From Luteimonas abyssi (GTDB lineage Bacteria > Pseudomonadota > Gammaproteobacteria > Xanthomonadales > Xanthomonadaceae), in NCBI RefSeq assembly GCF_001482195.1, contig NZ_KQ759763.1, forward strand, positions 1,399,321 through 1,463,320: a stretch of 64,000 nt of DNA, read 5' to 3'. The notes beneath the pieces were generated by a model. It had not been told where the DNA came from and ran no database searches. It was given only the letters and a program-made list of their open reading frames with translations. How positions within the stretch are numbered: position 1 is the stretch's first letter; the number at the start of each line of letters is the position of its first letter. This document shows positions 34,596 through 43,670 of this stretch, piece after piece. A program made the translations under genes and the position numbers.

Positions 34596-34882
34596 GCCCC
34601 GCCTATCTCGTGGTGACATCGTGGCTGGTCGTGGCGGCGCTGTGGATGATGACCGCGACGGGCAACACCCGGCGCATCAAGCTGTGTTGTGCCGTGCTCG
34701 CCGCCGGCGCCATCGTCGATGTCTTCGGCCTGGCCAGGGCGATGCTGGACGGCAGTGCCTACGCGACGATCTGGCCGGGCGAGCTGGTGCTCAATGCCGG
34801 CGTGACGTTGCTCATGTGCGAGTGGATCCGGCTCGACCGGCGTCAGCGGGCGCGTCGGGTCGCGCGCGACCCCGATGCCTGA
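34592..34882 (+). CDS. Second holin-like small membrane protein
   Basis: A 96-residue protein with three hydrophobic segments (VVTSWLVVAALWMM, LCCAVLAAGAIVDVFGL, ELVLNAGVTLLMCEW) and a basic tail (RLDRRQRARRVAR). It overlaps the first holin-like gene by four bases (ATGA), so the pair is made together. Adjacent small membrane proteins behind a muramidase resemble holin/antiholin or two-component holin sets. It is the last gene of the cassette. No terminator hairpin with a T-tract follows. Confidence 0.68.
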   Translation: MSPAYLVVTSWLVVAALWMMTATGNTRRIKLCCAVLAAGAIVDVFGLARAMLDGSAYATIWPGELVLNAGVTLLMCEWIRLDRRQRARRVARDPDA

Positions 34883-35069
34883 TGTCCGGAGGATGCCGGG
34901 GCGCCCTCTGGTTCCCGCGTCGCTCACGAGCGAAAGGCGCCCGGACCGGGCACTGCGGCGCATGGTGCGCCGTGCGCCTTTGCCTCGCCCGGGGCGTCGG
35001 GCCCTGCATGGGGCCGGTCCTGTCCGGTGGCCGAGATGCGTGCCTCGCGGCTGCGTCCGCCGATTCGCT

Positions 35070-35075
35070 TAGGAT
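35070..35075 (+). promoter_or_regulatory. Candidate -10 element TAGGAT for the AraC gene at 35110
   Basis: TAGGAT precedes the regulator gene by about 35 bases if ATG 35110 is used. It is the third copy of this hexamer just upstream of a gene in the window. Confidence 0.35.
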
Positions 35076-35109
35076 ACGCATGCACCGTTACGGGCCCATG
35101 GAGTGCCCC

Positions 35110-36018
35110 ATGCCGATCACGCCTCCACATCGCGACGATCACGACGCAGACGGCTGGGACGGCGTGCCGCGTTCGCCGGGGACCGTCGTGCTGGACAGTG
35201 CCTCGCTGGGCTGGAACGACGTGCGGGTGTTCAGGGTGATCGAGCCGCAGGTCTGCGATGGGCTCGAGGTGTTCGCCCGCGATCACCAGAGCATCGTGTT
35301 GATCGAGCGCGCAGCCCAACCGGCCGGCGCCGCGAACATCGAGCGACGGCGGGCAGGGCGCTGGCTGGGGGCCCGCTACCGCGATGGCGATCTCGGCTTC
35401 ACCGCACCCGGAGAAGGGGCGATGTTGCGCTGGCGCAACCGGTCCGAGCACGTCACCGTGCAGGTGCGGATTCGCGCCCGGTTGCTCGAGGAAGCCGCGG
35501 ACGGCACCGGGTACGGGATGCCGTCCAGGCGCCTGAATCGCCTCTCGCACCACGATACGACGACGGCGCAGTTGGTCCGGGCGCTGGGGCAGGCCGCAGG
35601 GCAGGCGGCGCCTGGGTTCTACGTGGATGCCGCCGCGCGCTTCCTGGCCGCCCACCTGGTGGGCGAGCCCGCCCGTCCGCGCGATGGAGCGCATGCCGTC
35701 CGGGCGCATGTTGCGCTCGACCGCATGGATGCGTTTCTGCGAGAGCGGCTGGCCGACGATTTCACGCTCGCCGAGGTTGCCGGGTACGTGGGCGTGGGGA
35801 CGTTCCAGCTGATCCGGCTCTGCCGTGCGCAGCATGGCGAGACGCCGTTCCGCCGGTTGCAGCGTTTCCGGATCGAGCACGCCCGCGCACTGCTGCAGAC
35901 GCGTGGCATGAGCGTCACCCAGATCGCCCTGGAGTGCGGGTATACGAGCCCGAGCGCATTCGGCAATACGTTTCTCAAGGCCACCGGCCTGTCGCCCAGC
36001 GTCTATCGGGCGCTTTGA
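35110..36018 (+). CDS. AraC-family transcriptional regulator
   Basis: A 302-residue regulator. The N-terminal 190 residues are a cupin-like sensory part of a poorly conserved kind. The C-terminal 100 hold the two AraC helix-turn-helix units (FTLAEVAGYVGVGTFQLIRL; IALECGYTSPSAFGNTF). ATG 35110 is preferred since GGAG lies 6 bases ahead; ATG 35080 is an alternative adding 10 residues. It precedes the aldehyde oxidoreductase operon on the same strand and may control it in response to an aldehyde, which is inference from position. Confidence 0.9.
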   Translation: MPITPPHRDDHDADGWDGVPRSPGTVVLDSASLGWNDVRVFRVIEPQVCDGLEVFARDHQSIVLIERAAQPAGAANIERRRAGRWLGARYRDGDLGFTAPGEGAMLRWRNRSEHVTVQVRIRARLLEEAADGTGYGMPSRRLNRLSHHDTTTAQLVRALGQAAGQAAPGFYVDAAARFLAAHLVGEPARPRDGAHAVRAHVALDRMDAFLRERLADDFTLAEVAGYVGVGTFQLIRLCRAQHGETPFRRLQRFRIEHARALLQTRGMSVTQIALECGYTSPSAFGNTFLKATGLSPSVYRAL

Positions 36019-36174
36019 GGGGCTTCGTGAAGGGCGCCGGCCGGCCGCGTGCCGACCGGCCGCCGCTCCGTGCGCATGGGCGCAATCGCACGCGTGCAGG
36101 CCGCAATGGCGGGAGAGAAACCGGATGAGGCGAACGGTAAAACGGGAATCCCCCGACGCCGAGGCGCTGCCCCC

Positions 36175-36822
36175 ATGTCCGAACCGAACGATGAGACCGA
36201 TCGGCCGCCCGCCTTCCAGTTGAACCGGCGCGAGGTGCTCGCCGGCGGCCTGGCCACGGTCGCGCTGTCCTGGCTGCCGAGCGGCTTGAACGCCGCCATC
36301 CCCGGCGGGCCGCCCGCGGCAGCGCCGGGTCCGTTGCCGGACGACGCGCTGTCGAGCCTGCTGTCGACGGTGATCAACGGCGAGCAGGTGGCGGTGGAGG
36401 TGGACAACCGCACCTCGCTGCTGGATCTGCTGCGCGAGGGGCAGGGCTTGTTCGGCAGCAAGAAGGGCTGCGATCACGGTCAGTGCGGTGCCTGCACCGT
36501 TCACATCGACGGGCGCCGCGTGGTGTCCTGCCTGACCCCGGCCGTGCAGGCCGAGGGCCGTGCGGTGACCACGATCGAGGGCATCGCCCCCGAGGGCGAA
36601 CTGCATCCGATGCAGGCCGCCTTCATCGAGCACGATGCGCTGCAGTGCGGCTACTGCACGCCGGGCCAGATCATGGCCGCGATCGCCTGCGTGCGCGAGG
36701 GGCACGCAGGCTCGGCCGAGGACGTTCGCGAATACATGAGCGGCAACCTGTGCCGCTGCGGCGCGTATGCCGGCATCGTCGCCGCAGTGCTGGATGCGGC
36801 GCCGAAGATGGAGCGCGCCTGA
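36175..36822 (+). CDS. paoA: Aldehyde oxidoreductase, [2Fe-2S] subunit, Tat-exported (PaoA type)
   Basis: The 215-residue iron-sulfur subunit of a xanthine-dehydrogenase-family enzyme. A Tat signal (NRREVLAGGLATVALSW) is followed by a plant-type [2Fe-2S] domain (CDHGQCGACTVHIDG with a fourth Cys in VVSC) and an all-helical [2Fe-2S] domain (CGYCTPGQIM, CRCGAY). Electrons pass from the molybdenum site to FAD through these clusters. Tat export would carry the assembled complex to the periplasm. The stop overlaps the start of the FAD subunit gene by one base. Confidence 0.9.
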   Translation: MSEPNDETDRPPAFQLNRREVLAGGLATVALSWLPSGLNAAIPGGPPAAAPGPLPDDALSSLLSTVINGEQVAVEVDNRTSLLDLLREGQGLFGSKKGCDHGQCGACTVHIDGRRVVSCLTPAVQAEGRAVTTIEGIAPEGELHPMQAAFIEHDALQCGYCTPGQIMAAIACVREGHAGSAEDVREYMSGNLCRCGAYAGIVAAVLDAAPKMERA

Positions 36823-37811
36823 TGCGTCCCTTCACACACGTGCGCGCGACATCGCTGACGCAGGCGGTGACCGCCTCGACCCGCGCCGACGGCGCGCGCT
36901 TCCTGGCCGGCGGCACGACGCTGTACGACCTGATGAAGCTCGATGTCGAGACGCCGTCGACCCTGGTCGACATCACCGCGCTGCCGGGTCTGCACGACAT
37001 CGTCCCGGGCCGGCGTGGCCTGGTGGTCGGCGCGCTGGCGAAGATGGCCGACGTCGCGGACCATGGCGAGGTCAGGACGCGGTATCCGGCCATGGCCGAA
37101 TCCCTGTCGAAGGCCGCCTCCCAGCAACTGCGCAACATGGCGACCGTGGGCGGCAATCTGCTGCAACGCACCCGCTGCGCCTACTTCCGCGGAGGCGCAC
37201 CCTACCAGTGCAACAAGCGCGTGCCCGGCAGCGGGTGCTCGGCCATCGGCGGTGCCGACCGCGGTCTCGCGCTGTTCGGCACCAGTGAGGCGTGCATCGC
37301 CAATTACCCCGGCGACTGGGCGGTGGCGCTGGTGGCCTTCGACGCCGAGATCGAGATCGCGGGGCCGCGCGGCACGCGCCGGATCCCGGCGGAATCCCTG
37401 CATCGCGAGCCCGGCACGACTCCGCACATCGAGACGGTTCTCGAACCGGGCGAACTGATCACCCGGATCCACGTGCCGTCGCTGCCGGCGTTGCGCGCCT
37501 CCACGTACCACAAGATCCGCGACCGCGCGTCCTACGCCTTCGCGCTGACCTCGGCAGCCGTCGGCATCGAGGTGGCCGGTGGGCGGGTGCGGGACGTGCG
37601 GATCGCGCTGGGCGGCGTCGGAGCGCGGCCGATCCGGGCACGCGACGCGGAGGCGGTGCTCCGCGGCCAGCGCTACGACCGGTCGCTCGCGATCAAAGCC
37701 GGCGAGGTCGCCATGCGCGGCGCGCGCACCAGTTCCCACAACGCCTTCCGGGTGCCGCTCGGCGTCCAGACGGTCGCCGATGCGATCGGCATCGCGATGG
37801 AGAGGGTCTGA
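36822..37811 (+). CDS. paoB: Aldehyde oxidoreductase, FAD-binding subunit (PaoB type)
   Basis: The 329-residue flavin subunit. The FAD motifs are FLAGGTTLYDLMK and ATVGGNLLQRTRC. The Cys-containing insert (RTRCAYFRGGAPYQC, PGSGCSAIGG, TSEACIA) matches the extra [4Fe-4S] cluster found in PaoB and in 4-hydroxybenzoyl-CoA reductase. That sets it apart from ordinary xanthine dehydrogenase flavin subunits. It has no signal of its own and would travel with the Tat-tagged subunit. It overlaps the upstream gene and ends 2 bases before the next ATG, so one operon is clear. Confidence 0.9.
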   Translation: MRPFTHVRATSLTQAVTASTRADGARFLAGGTTLYDLMKLDVETPSTLVDITALPGLHDIVPGRRGLVVGALAKMADVADHGEVRTRYPAMAESLSKAASQQLRNMATVGGNLLQRTRCAYFRGGAPYQCNKRVPGSGCSAIGGADRGLALFGTSEACIANYPGDWAVALVAFDAEIEIAGPRGTRRIPAESLHREPGTTPHIETVLEPGELITRIHVPSLPALRASTYHKIRDRASYAFALTSAAVGIEVAGGRVRDVRIALGGVGARPIRARDAEAVLRGQRYDRSLAIKAGEVAMRGARTSSHNAFRVPLGVQTVADAIGIAMERV

Positions 37812-37813
37812 CC

Positions 37814-40006
37814 ATGCAGACGCACTATCCCAGGACGCGCCGCGTCGATGCCGAAGACAAAGTGCGCGGTCGGCCGATCTATGCGGCCGACCGGATCGCC
37901 GCCGGCATGCTGCACGCGGTCACGGTCAACGCCACCATCGGCCGCGGACGGCTGGTCTCGCTCGATGCCGATGCCGCGCTCGCGATGCCGGGGGTCCGGC
38001 ACGTGCTCACGCATGCCGACATGAGCGGTGTGGAACCGCCCGGGTTCGTGCTGGGGGGCGGCTACGGCGTGCAGAGCGTGCAGCCGATGCTGGGCACCGA
38101 GATCGCCTTCCGTGGCCAGCCGGTCGCGCTGGTGCTGGCCGAGACGCTGGAGGCGGCCACGGCCGGCGCGCATGCGGTCCGCGCCGAGTACGCGGCCGTC
38201 GGGTTCCACACCGACATGGACGAGGCGCCGGAGACCGATATCGTCGCGCAGCAAGGGTCGCCGCTGCCCCAGGCGATGTTCGCCGATCGAGCGGTCGGCG
38301 ATGCCGATGCCGCCTACGCGGCGGCCGAGATCAAGGTGGATGGCCGCTATACCGGGCCGGCGCAGCACCAGAACCCGATGGAGTTGATCGCCACGGTGGC
38401 CGAATGGCGGGGCGACACGCTCGTCATCCACGAAGGCACCCAGAACAGCAGCGGCATCCAGCACGGCGTCGCCCGCCAGCTCGGCATGCCGGCGGACAAG
38501 GTGGTGGTGGTGTCGCCGCAGGTCGGCGGCGGCTTCGGCCAGAAGAATTCGTTGCAGGGACAGACCGTACTGGCGGCGGTGGCGGCGCGTGCGAGCGGGC
38601 GGCCGGTCAAGCTGGTGGTGTCGCGCATGCAGACGTTCCATTGCGCGAGCTTCCGCCCGGCGTCGCGGCATCGGGTGCGGCTGGGCGCCACGCCCGGGGG
38701 CAGGATCACCGCGGCGATCCACGAGGTGGACCAGCAGACGTCGCGTCACGATCTGTTCCCCGGCGTCTACACGGATGTGACGGCCCGGTTCTACGGCATC
38801 GAGAATTTTCGCGGGCGCGAGCGGCTGGTGCGCACCGACGTGCAGACGCCCGGCTACATGCGTGCACCCTACGAGCACACCGGAGCGTTCGCCTACGAGA
38901 GCGCCGTCGACGAACTGGCCCAGCAGCTCGGCCTCGATCCCGTGCAGTTGCGTCTGGCCAACGACGCCGATGCGGATCCGCTGACCGGCCGCCCGTTCTC
39001 GTCCCGGCACGTCCGCCAGACCCTGGAGGAGGGGGCGCGACGCTTCGGCTGGGCGCGCCGGACGCCGGCGCCCGGCTCCATGCGGACCCCGTCCGGCGAT
39101 CTGCTCGGCATGGGCGTGGCCATCGGCATGTACAAGGGCGCGACGGCCGCCGCCGGCGCGGTGCTGGAGGTGACCGCGGACGGTGCCGCGACGATCGCCG
39201 TCACCGGACACGAGATGGGCCAGGGCATCCGCTCGACGGTCGCCAATTATCTTGCCGAGCGTCTGGGGATCGCGCCGGACCGGATCGCGATCTCGGTCGG
39301 CGAACCGGGGCGCATCGTCCAGCATCTGACCGCCGGCTCATGGGGTACCGCGACCGCGCTGCGTGCGGCGGGGACCGCGGTGGACGCGCTGGGCGAGCAG
39401 CTGGGCGTGTCTCCCCGGGACGTGCTCGAGGCCCTGCGCCGGCAGGGCCGCCAGCACGTCCGCGTGGACGTTCGCAGCCGCGCGCCCGGTCAGCCGGAAG
39501 AGGCGCTGAAGCGGCTCGAGACCGGCCAGGTGGCCGTCGTCGGCCCGGCGTATCCCGAGTTCGTCACGATGAGCTCGATCGCGCACTTCGTCGAGGTGCA
39601 TGTCGAACCGTCCACGCGCCGGATCCGCGTGCCCCGCGTGGTCAGCATCGCCGACTGCGGGGCGACGGTCAGCCCGGTGACGGCCGAGAGCCAGGTCCGG
39701 GGCGGCGTGGTCTGGGGCATCGGCGGCACGCTGCACGAGGTGAGCGAAAGCGATCCGAGGTTCGGCGGTTTCCTCAATGCGAGCCTCGAGGAATACGTCA
39801 CCGCGGTCAACGCCGACATCGGCGACATCGAGGTCGGCTTCGTGGGCGCGCCCGATCCACTGATCAACGGTGCGGGGGCGAAGGGACTGGGCGAGGTGGT
39901 GATGGTGGGGGTGGCGGCCGCGGTGGCGAACGCGATCTTCCACGCCACCGGCCAGCGCCACCGGGACCTGCCGATCCGGCTCGACCGGATGTTCCCGGCG
40001 GGCTGA
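37814..40006 (+). CDS. paoC: Aldehyde oxidoreductase, molybdopterin-binding subunit (PaoC type)
   Basis: The 730-residue catalytic subunit. It carries the xanthine-oxidase-family cofactor loops: QVGGGFGQKNSLQGQ, GYMRAPYEHTGAFAYE, GHEMGQGIRSTVANY, and near the end GAGAKGLGEV with the catalytic Glu. The length matches PaoC. It oxidises aldehydes to acids with water as oxygen donor. It lacks a leader and probably moves with the Tat-tagged subunit. The XdhC/PaoD-type maturation factor is not in the window. Confidence 0.93.
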   Translation: MQTHYPRTRRVDAEDKVRGRPIYAADRIAAGMLHAVTVNATIGRGRLVSLDADAALAMPGVRHVLTHADMSGVEPPGFVLGGGYGVQSVQPMLGTEIAFRGQPVALVLAETLEAATAGAHAVRAEYAAVGFHTDMDEAPETDIVAQQGSPLPQAMFADRAVGDADAAYAAAEIKVDGRYTGPAQHQNPMELIATVAEWRGDTLVIHEGTQNSSGIQHGVARQLGMPADKVVVVSPQVGGGFGQKNSLQGQTVLAAVAARASGRPVKLVVSRMQTFHCASFRPASRHRVRLGATPGGRITAAIHEVDQQTSRHDLFPGVYTDVTARFYGIENFRGRERLVRTDVQTPGYMRAPYEHTGAFAYESAVDELAQQLGLDPVQLRLANDADADPLTGRPFSSRHVRQTLEEGARRFGWARRTPAPGSMRTPSGDLLGMGVAIGMYKGATAAAGAVLEVTADGAATIAVTGHEMGQGIRSTVANYLAERLGIAPDRIAISVGEPGRIVQHLTAGSWGTATALRAAGTAVDALGEQLGVSPRDVLEALRRQGRQHVRVDVRSRAPGQPEEALKRLETGQVAVVGPAYPEFVTMSSIAHFVEVHVEPSTRRIRVPRVVSIADCGATVSPVTAESQVRGGVVWGIGGTLHEVSESDPRFGGFLNASLEEYVTAVNADIGDIEVGFVGAPDPLINGAGAKGLGEVVMVGVAAAVANAIFHATGQRHRDLPIRLDRMFPAG

Positions 40007-40051
40007 CCCGGCCGTGTGCGAGGCCGCCTCACACGTCGATGCGATGCGCGC

Positions 40052-41266
40052 TCAGGCGTCCGGCAATCGCACGGTCACGCGCGTGCCTTCGCCCAGCGCC
40101 GAGACCACGTCGATGTCGGCCCCCAGCGCCTGCGCGGTCTGGCGCACGATCCACAGGCCGATGCCCAGGCCGTCGGTGCGCGCGTCGCCCTGGGCGAAGG
40201 CGTCGAAGTAGCCTTCCACGTGCGCGGGGTCCATGCCCACGCCGGTATCGGCCACCACGATCGCGGTGCGACCGTCGGCCTGGTCGCAGCTGATGTCCAC
40301 CCGGCCGTCCTCGGGCGTGTACTTCACCGCGTTGGAGATCAGGTTGCCGAGCAGGGTCTCGAGTAGATGCGGCTCGGTGCGCGCGGTGCAGGGGGCGGCG
40401 TCGATGCGCACCTGCAGGTCGATGCGCTTGCGCCCGGCCGCGCGGCGCCACGAGGCCGCGACCTGCTCGACCACCGGCACCACGTCCACTTCGGCGAGCG
40501 ACGGCGGCACGAAGCCGCCGCGGCCGGTGGCCGAGGCGACCAGGTCGCCGAAGGTCCGGTGGATGGCGGCGAGTTCGTGCTCGGCGGTGTCCAGCCGTTC
40601 CAGCTGCTCCGGGCTGGCATCGGTGCGCGCGCGGTTGATGGCATACAGCGCCGCGCGCAGCGGGGTCTTGAGGTCGTGCCCCGCGCTGGCCAGCACGCGC
40701 GCGCGGTGTTCGCTCACCGCATGCGCTTCGGCCAGCAGGCGACGCAGTTCCAGTTGCGCCATCACCTGGCGGGCCAGCGCACGCAGCGTGTCGATCTGCT
40801 GCGGGTCGAGGGTGCGCGGTTGGGTGTCGAGCACGCACACGGTGCCCAGCGGCAGGCCATCGGGCGTCTTGAGCAGGGCACCGGCGTAGAAGCGCAGCCC
40901 CGGTTCGCCGGTCACCAGCGGATTGGCGGCGAAGCGCGCATCCTGCGTGGTGTCGGGAACCTCGAGGAAATCGTGTTCCAGAATGGCGTGGGCGCAGATG
41001 GAGGTGTCGAGCGGCGTCTCGCGCACGCCCAGCCCGATCTCGGACTTGAACCACTGCCGTTCGGCATCGACCAGATTGACCACCGAGATGGGGGTCTGGC
41101 AGACAGCCGAGGCGATCCGAGTGATGTCCTCGAAGACCGCTTCGACCGGAGTGTCGAGGATGCCGTAGGCATGCAGCGAGGCCAGCCGCCGGCGTTCGGT
41201 GTGGGCGGGCAGTTTGTCGGCGGGCAGGTGCAAGGCGGTCTCCGGTGCGGTCCGCGATTCTGCCAT
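40052..41266 (-). CDS. GAF-domain sensor histidine kinase, soluble
   Basis: A 404-residue kinase without transmembrane helices. An N-terminal GAF domain (FEDITRIASAVCQTPISVVN, then GTVCVLDTQPRTLD) precedes the phosphoacceptor helix (SAGHDLKTPLRAAL) and a HATPase domain with the N box (LLGNLISNAVKYTPEDG), G1 (VADTGVGMD) and G2 (GLGIGLWIVRQTA). It should sense a cytosolic ligand or redox state. No response regulator is adjacent. ATG 41266 begins the recognisable protein; the frame extends upstream without homology. It converges on the paoC gene with a 45-base gap. Confidence 0.9.
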   Translation of the reverse strand: MAESRTAPETALHLPADKLPAHTERRRLASLHAYGILDTPVEAVFEDITRIASAVCQTPISVVNLVDAERQWFKSEIGLGVRETPLDTSICAHAILEHDFLEVPDTTQDARFAANPLVTGEPGLRFYAGALLKTPDGLPLGTVCVLDTQPRTLDPQQIDTLRALARQVMAQLELRRLLAEAHAVSEHRARVLASAGHDLKTPLRAALYAINRARTDASPEQLERLDTAEHELAAIHRTFGDLVASATGRGGFVPPSLAEVDVVPVVEQVAASWRRAAGRKRIDLQVRIDAAPCTARTEPHLLETLLGNLISNAVKYTPEDGRVDISCDQADGRTAIVVADTGVGMDPAHVEGYFDAFAQGDARTDGLGIGLWIVRQTAQALGADIDVVSALGEGTRVTVRLPDA

Positions 41267-41366
41267 GCAGGCCGGGCCCGGGCGTTCATGTGTCCTTGCA
41301 GGCGGGCCGTCCGTCCGAGGACGAGCGTGGTGGCGTTGCCCCGGGCGTCGATCCGCTCCGGATGCC

Positions 41367-43250
41367 TCAGCGCCGGAACCAACTGTGCAGCCGCACCAGC
41401 AGCCGCTCGACATCGGTCAACGCCGTGCGCTCGTCGCGCACGCGGACGGCATCGGCCGGGACGTCAGTGCTGATGTCGTCGACACCGAGGTCCATGTAGC
41501 GCGCCATGCGCGTCGGGTCGTTGACGGTCCAGACCTGCAGGCGATAGCCGCGACGGCGGGCGTCGGCGACCGCGCGTACGTCCGCCTGCAGGTGGTTGAG
41601 GCCCAGCATGTCGAAGTCGGTCCGGCGTGCCGTGCCCGGCAGTGCGGCATTGGCGAACAGGGCCAGCTGCGCGTCCGGTGCGGCGGTGCGGGCGGCGCGG
41701 ACCAGGTCGGGAGAGAGCGAGGCGAGGATGACGTCCGCGCCGTGGCCGCCGCGCTCGACATCCGCCAGCACTGCGGCCAGCAGCGCCGAGGCGTTGTGCG
41801 GATCGGGCTTGAGCTCCACCAGCGCTTGCGCGCGTCCGTCGATGAAGGCCAGTGCTTCGGCGAGGGTCGCGATGCGTTCGCCGGAAAACGCCGGGCCGAA
41901 CCAGCTGCCCACGTCGACATCGCGCATGGCTGCGAGCGGCGTGTCCACCACCGCTCGCGGATCGCCGGCGATCCGCCGGAAATCGCTGTCGTGGAAGACG
42001 ACCACGGCGCCGTCCGCACTGAGCCGAACGTCGAACTCGATGGCATCGGCGCCTGCGTCGATGGCGGCCTGGAAAGCGGCGAGCGTGTTTTCCGGCGCCA
42101 CGGTCGATGCGCCGCGATGCGCCGTGACGGTGACCTCGCTGCGCAGGTTCATGCTGATCACGGCGAGTGCGGCCTGCGCCAGGGCGAGGGCGAGAAACGC
42201 GGCTTCGGCACCCCAGACGTAACGACCCGGCCGGCGCGGTGCGGCCTCGATCGCGTCGCTGCCGCGAACGCCGCCGAGGCGGTGGAACAGGGCACGGACC
42301 AGCAGCGCGTTCAGGGTGGTGCCGAGAAAGAGCATGCCGAGCACCGTGGCGGCATAGAGGGTGAGGTAGACCACCATGCCGGCGTTGACCAGTGCGCGGT
42401 GCGCCGGCAGGCCGTCCAGCAGCGGCGTCGCCGCCCGGTCGTACAGTTCGGTCACCAGCAGCGGCATCGCCGCGACGCCCAGGGCGAGGCCGACGACCAG
42501 CACCGCGATGCGCAGGTGGCGCCCGCGGGTGAGCGTGCGGCTGCGCCTGAGCGCGGCGACCGGGCGGAGGCCTTCCAGCACCAGCGCGGCGGTGGCGAAC
42601 AGCCAGCGGAAATAGAGCGTCGCGTGCAGGAACAGGCCGAGTGCCAGCACCGGCGCGAACGTGCCGAGGAACCACCACAGCGCGGTCGGTCGAGCGGACA
42701 CCACGTAGTAGGGATCGAAGTCGCCCAGCAGCCCGACATAGAGCGCGCCGCCGACGGCGAGCCAGGGCAGGGCGAGCACGGCGTGGGCGAGCACCTGCAA
42801 GGCCGCGAGCACGGCCAGCGGCCCTGCGCGTCGCAACATGCCGGCCAGCGCCGCGGCGGCGGTCCGGTAGCGGCACCCGAGGCTGGACGAGACCAGCAGC
42901 ATCCCGGTCTGTTGCAGCATCACCACGAACCAGGCGAAGGCGCCGGCCAGCGCGAGCCACGCCAGTGCCAACAACAGCCCGGCCGGTCCGTCGAACTCGC
43001 CTGCGAGCGGTCGCTCGATCCAGTGCAACAGTGCCGCGAGCGACCAGGTCGTCAGCGGCGCGGCGGCCATGGTGGCGAAGCCGGTGAACAACAGGTACCA
43101 GGCGAGCATGGGGCGTAGATGCCGACGCAGATCCCGCCGCATGTCGTGCACGAGGATGCCGCGCAGCAGGGCACGGTCGTCGGGCGCGACGGGTGCGCTC
43201 GCGTGGCGCGCGCCTTGATCGGGTCGGGGCGTATCCGTTCGGCTTCGCAT
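41367..43250 (-). CDS. Membrane-anchored glycerophosphodiester phosphodiesterase
   Basis: A 627-residue protein. The first 370 residues hold about eight transmembrane helices of the type found in membrane-bound GDPD proteins. The C-terminal 240 residues are a GDPD TIM barrel: TAHRGASTVAPENTLAAF with the catalytic His-Arg, EFDVRLSADGAVVVFHDSDF with metal-binding Glu-Asp and the second His, and LVELKPD. The barrel cleaves glycerophosphodiesters, probably from phospholipid turnover. The ATG at 43250 gives a cytosolic leader before the first helix. It is monocistronic as far as can be seen. Confidence 0.92.
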   Translation of the reverse strand: MRSRTDTPRPDQGARHASAPVAPDDRALLRGILVHDMRRDLRRHLRPMLAWYLLFTGFATMAAAPLTTWSLAALLHWIERPLAGEFDGPAGLLLALAWLALAGAFAWFVVMLQQTGMLLVSSSLGCRYRTAAAALAGMLRRAGPLAVLAALQVLAHAVLALPWLAVGGALYVGLLGDFDPYYVVSARPTALWWFLGTFAPVLALGLFLHATLYFRWLFATAALVLEGLRPVAALRRSRTLTRGRHLRIAVLVVGLALGVAAMPLLVTELYDRAATPLLDGLPAHRALVNAGMVVYLTLYAATVLGMLFLGTTLNALLVRALFHRLGGVRGSDAIEAAPRRPGRYVWGAEAAFLALALAQAALAVISMNLRSEVTVTAHRGASTVAPENTLAAFQAAIDAGADAIEFDVRLSADGAVVVFHDSDFRRIAGDPRAVVDTPLAAMRDVDVGSWFGPAFSGERIATLAEALAFIDGRAQALVELKPDPHNASALLAAVLADVERGGHGADVILASLSPDLVRAARTAAPDAQLALFANAALPGTARRTDFDMLGLNHLQADVRAVADARRRGYRLQVWTVNDPTRMARYMDLGVDDISTDVPADAVRVRDERTALTDVERLLVRLHSWFRR

Positions 43251-43341
43251 CGCGCCAGTGTAGGCGTGGCCACCCGCTCGCGTAGCGCCTGGGCCTGTGA
43301 CCGGCGAGCGCGCTGGCGGGTGATGTGCAGGGCCTGGTCGA

Positions 43342-43570
43342 TCAGGGTCTCCAGGACGCCTCGGCGATCTCGGCGAGCTACACGGAATCGCCTGCGCCGA
43401 CGAAGCGCGGGTCCGCCGCCGCAGGATGCGTCATCGCGCGGACGTGCAGGTCGACCAATGTGCGCACGTCGCTGATGCAGAAACCGACAGTGGTGGGGCG
43501 TTCGATCCAGGGGCGGCGCAGGCGCCACGGCGACACGCTGTGCGATCGCGGTCCGGCGACGAGATGGATG
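43342..43570 (-). pseudogene. Decayed NAD-dependent epimerase/dihydroflavonol-reductase fragment
   Basis: The minus strand reads ISDVRTLVDLHVRAMTHPAA then DPRFVGAGDSV, TAG, LAEIAEA and a second stop. This matches the C-terminal region of extended SDRs of the aldehyde/dihydroflavonol-reductase type, where VRDVADLHVRAMTHPAA is followed by a FIA.GD motif and LAEIA. The in-frame TAG is at 43378-43380. The Rossmann half is absent, and the DNA on both sides (43251-43341, 43571-43670) holds no gene. Confidence 0.65.
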
Positions 43571-43670
43571 CCGGTTCGCGGGCTCAGTGCGGCGTCTCCG
43601 CGTGTTGCCGTGGTGCGGCATGGCGATGCCGCGGGGGCGGCAAGGACGTGGAGCTACGCCGTCGCTGCCG

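Noticed and set aside
30756-34882. Interpretation as a prophage
   Set aside because: Only lysis-type genes are present. There is no integrase, terminase, portal, capsid or tail gene and no attachment-site repeat within the window.
40007-40051. An imperfect dyad (GTGTG...CACAC) between the converging paoC and histidine kinase genes
   Set aside because: The stem has a bulge and no T-tract, too weak to call a terminator.
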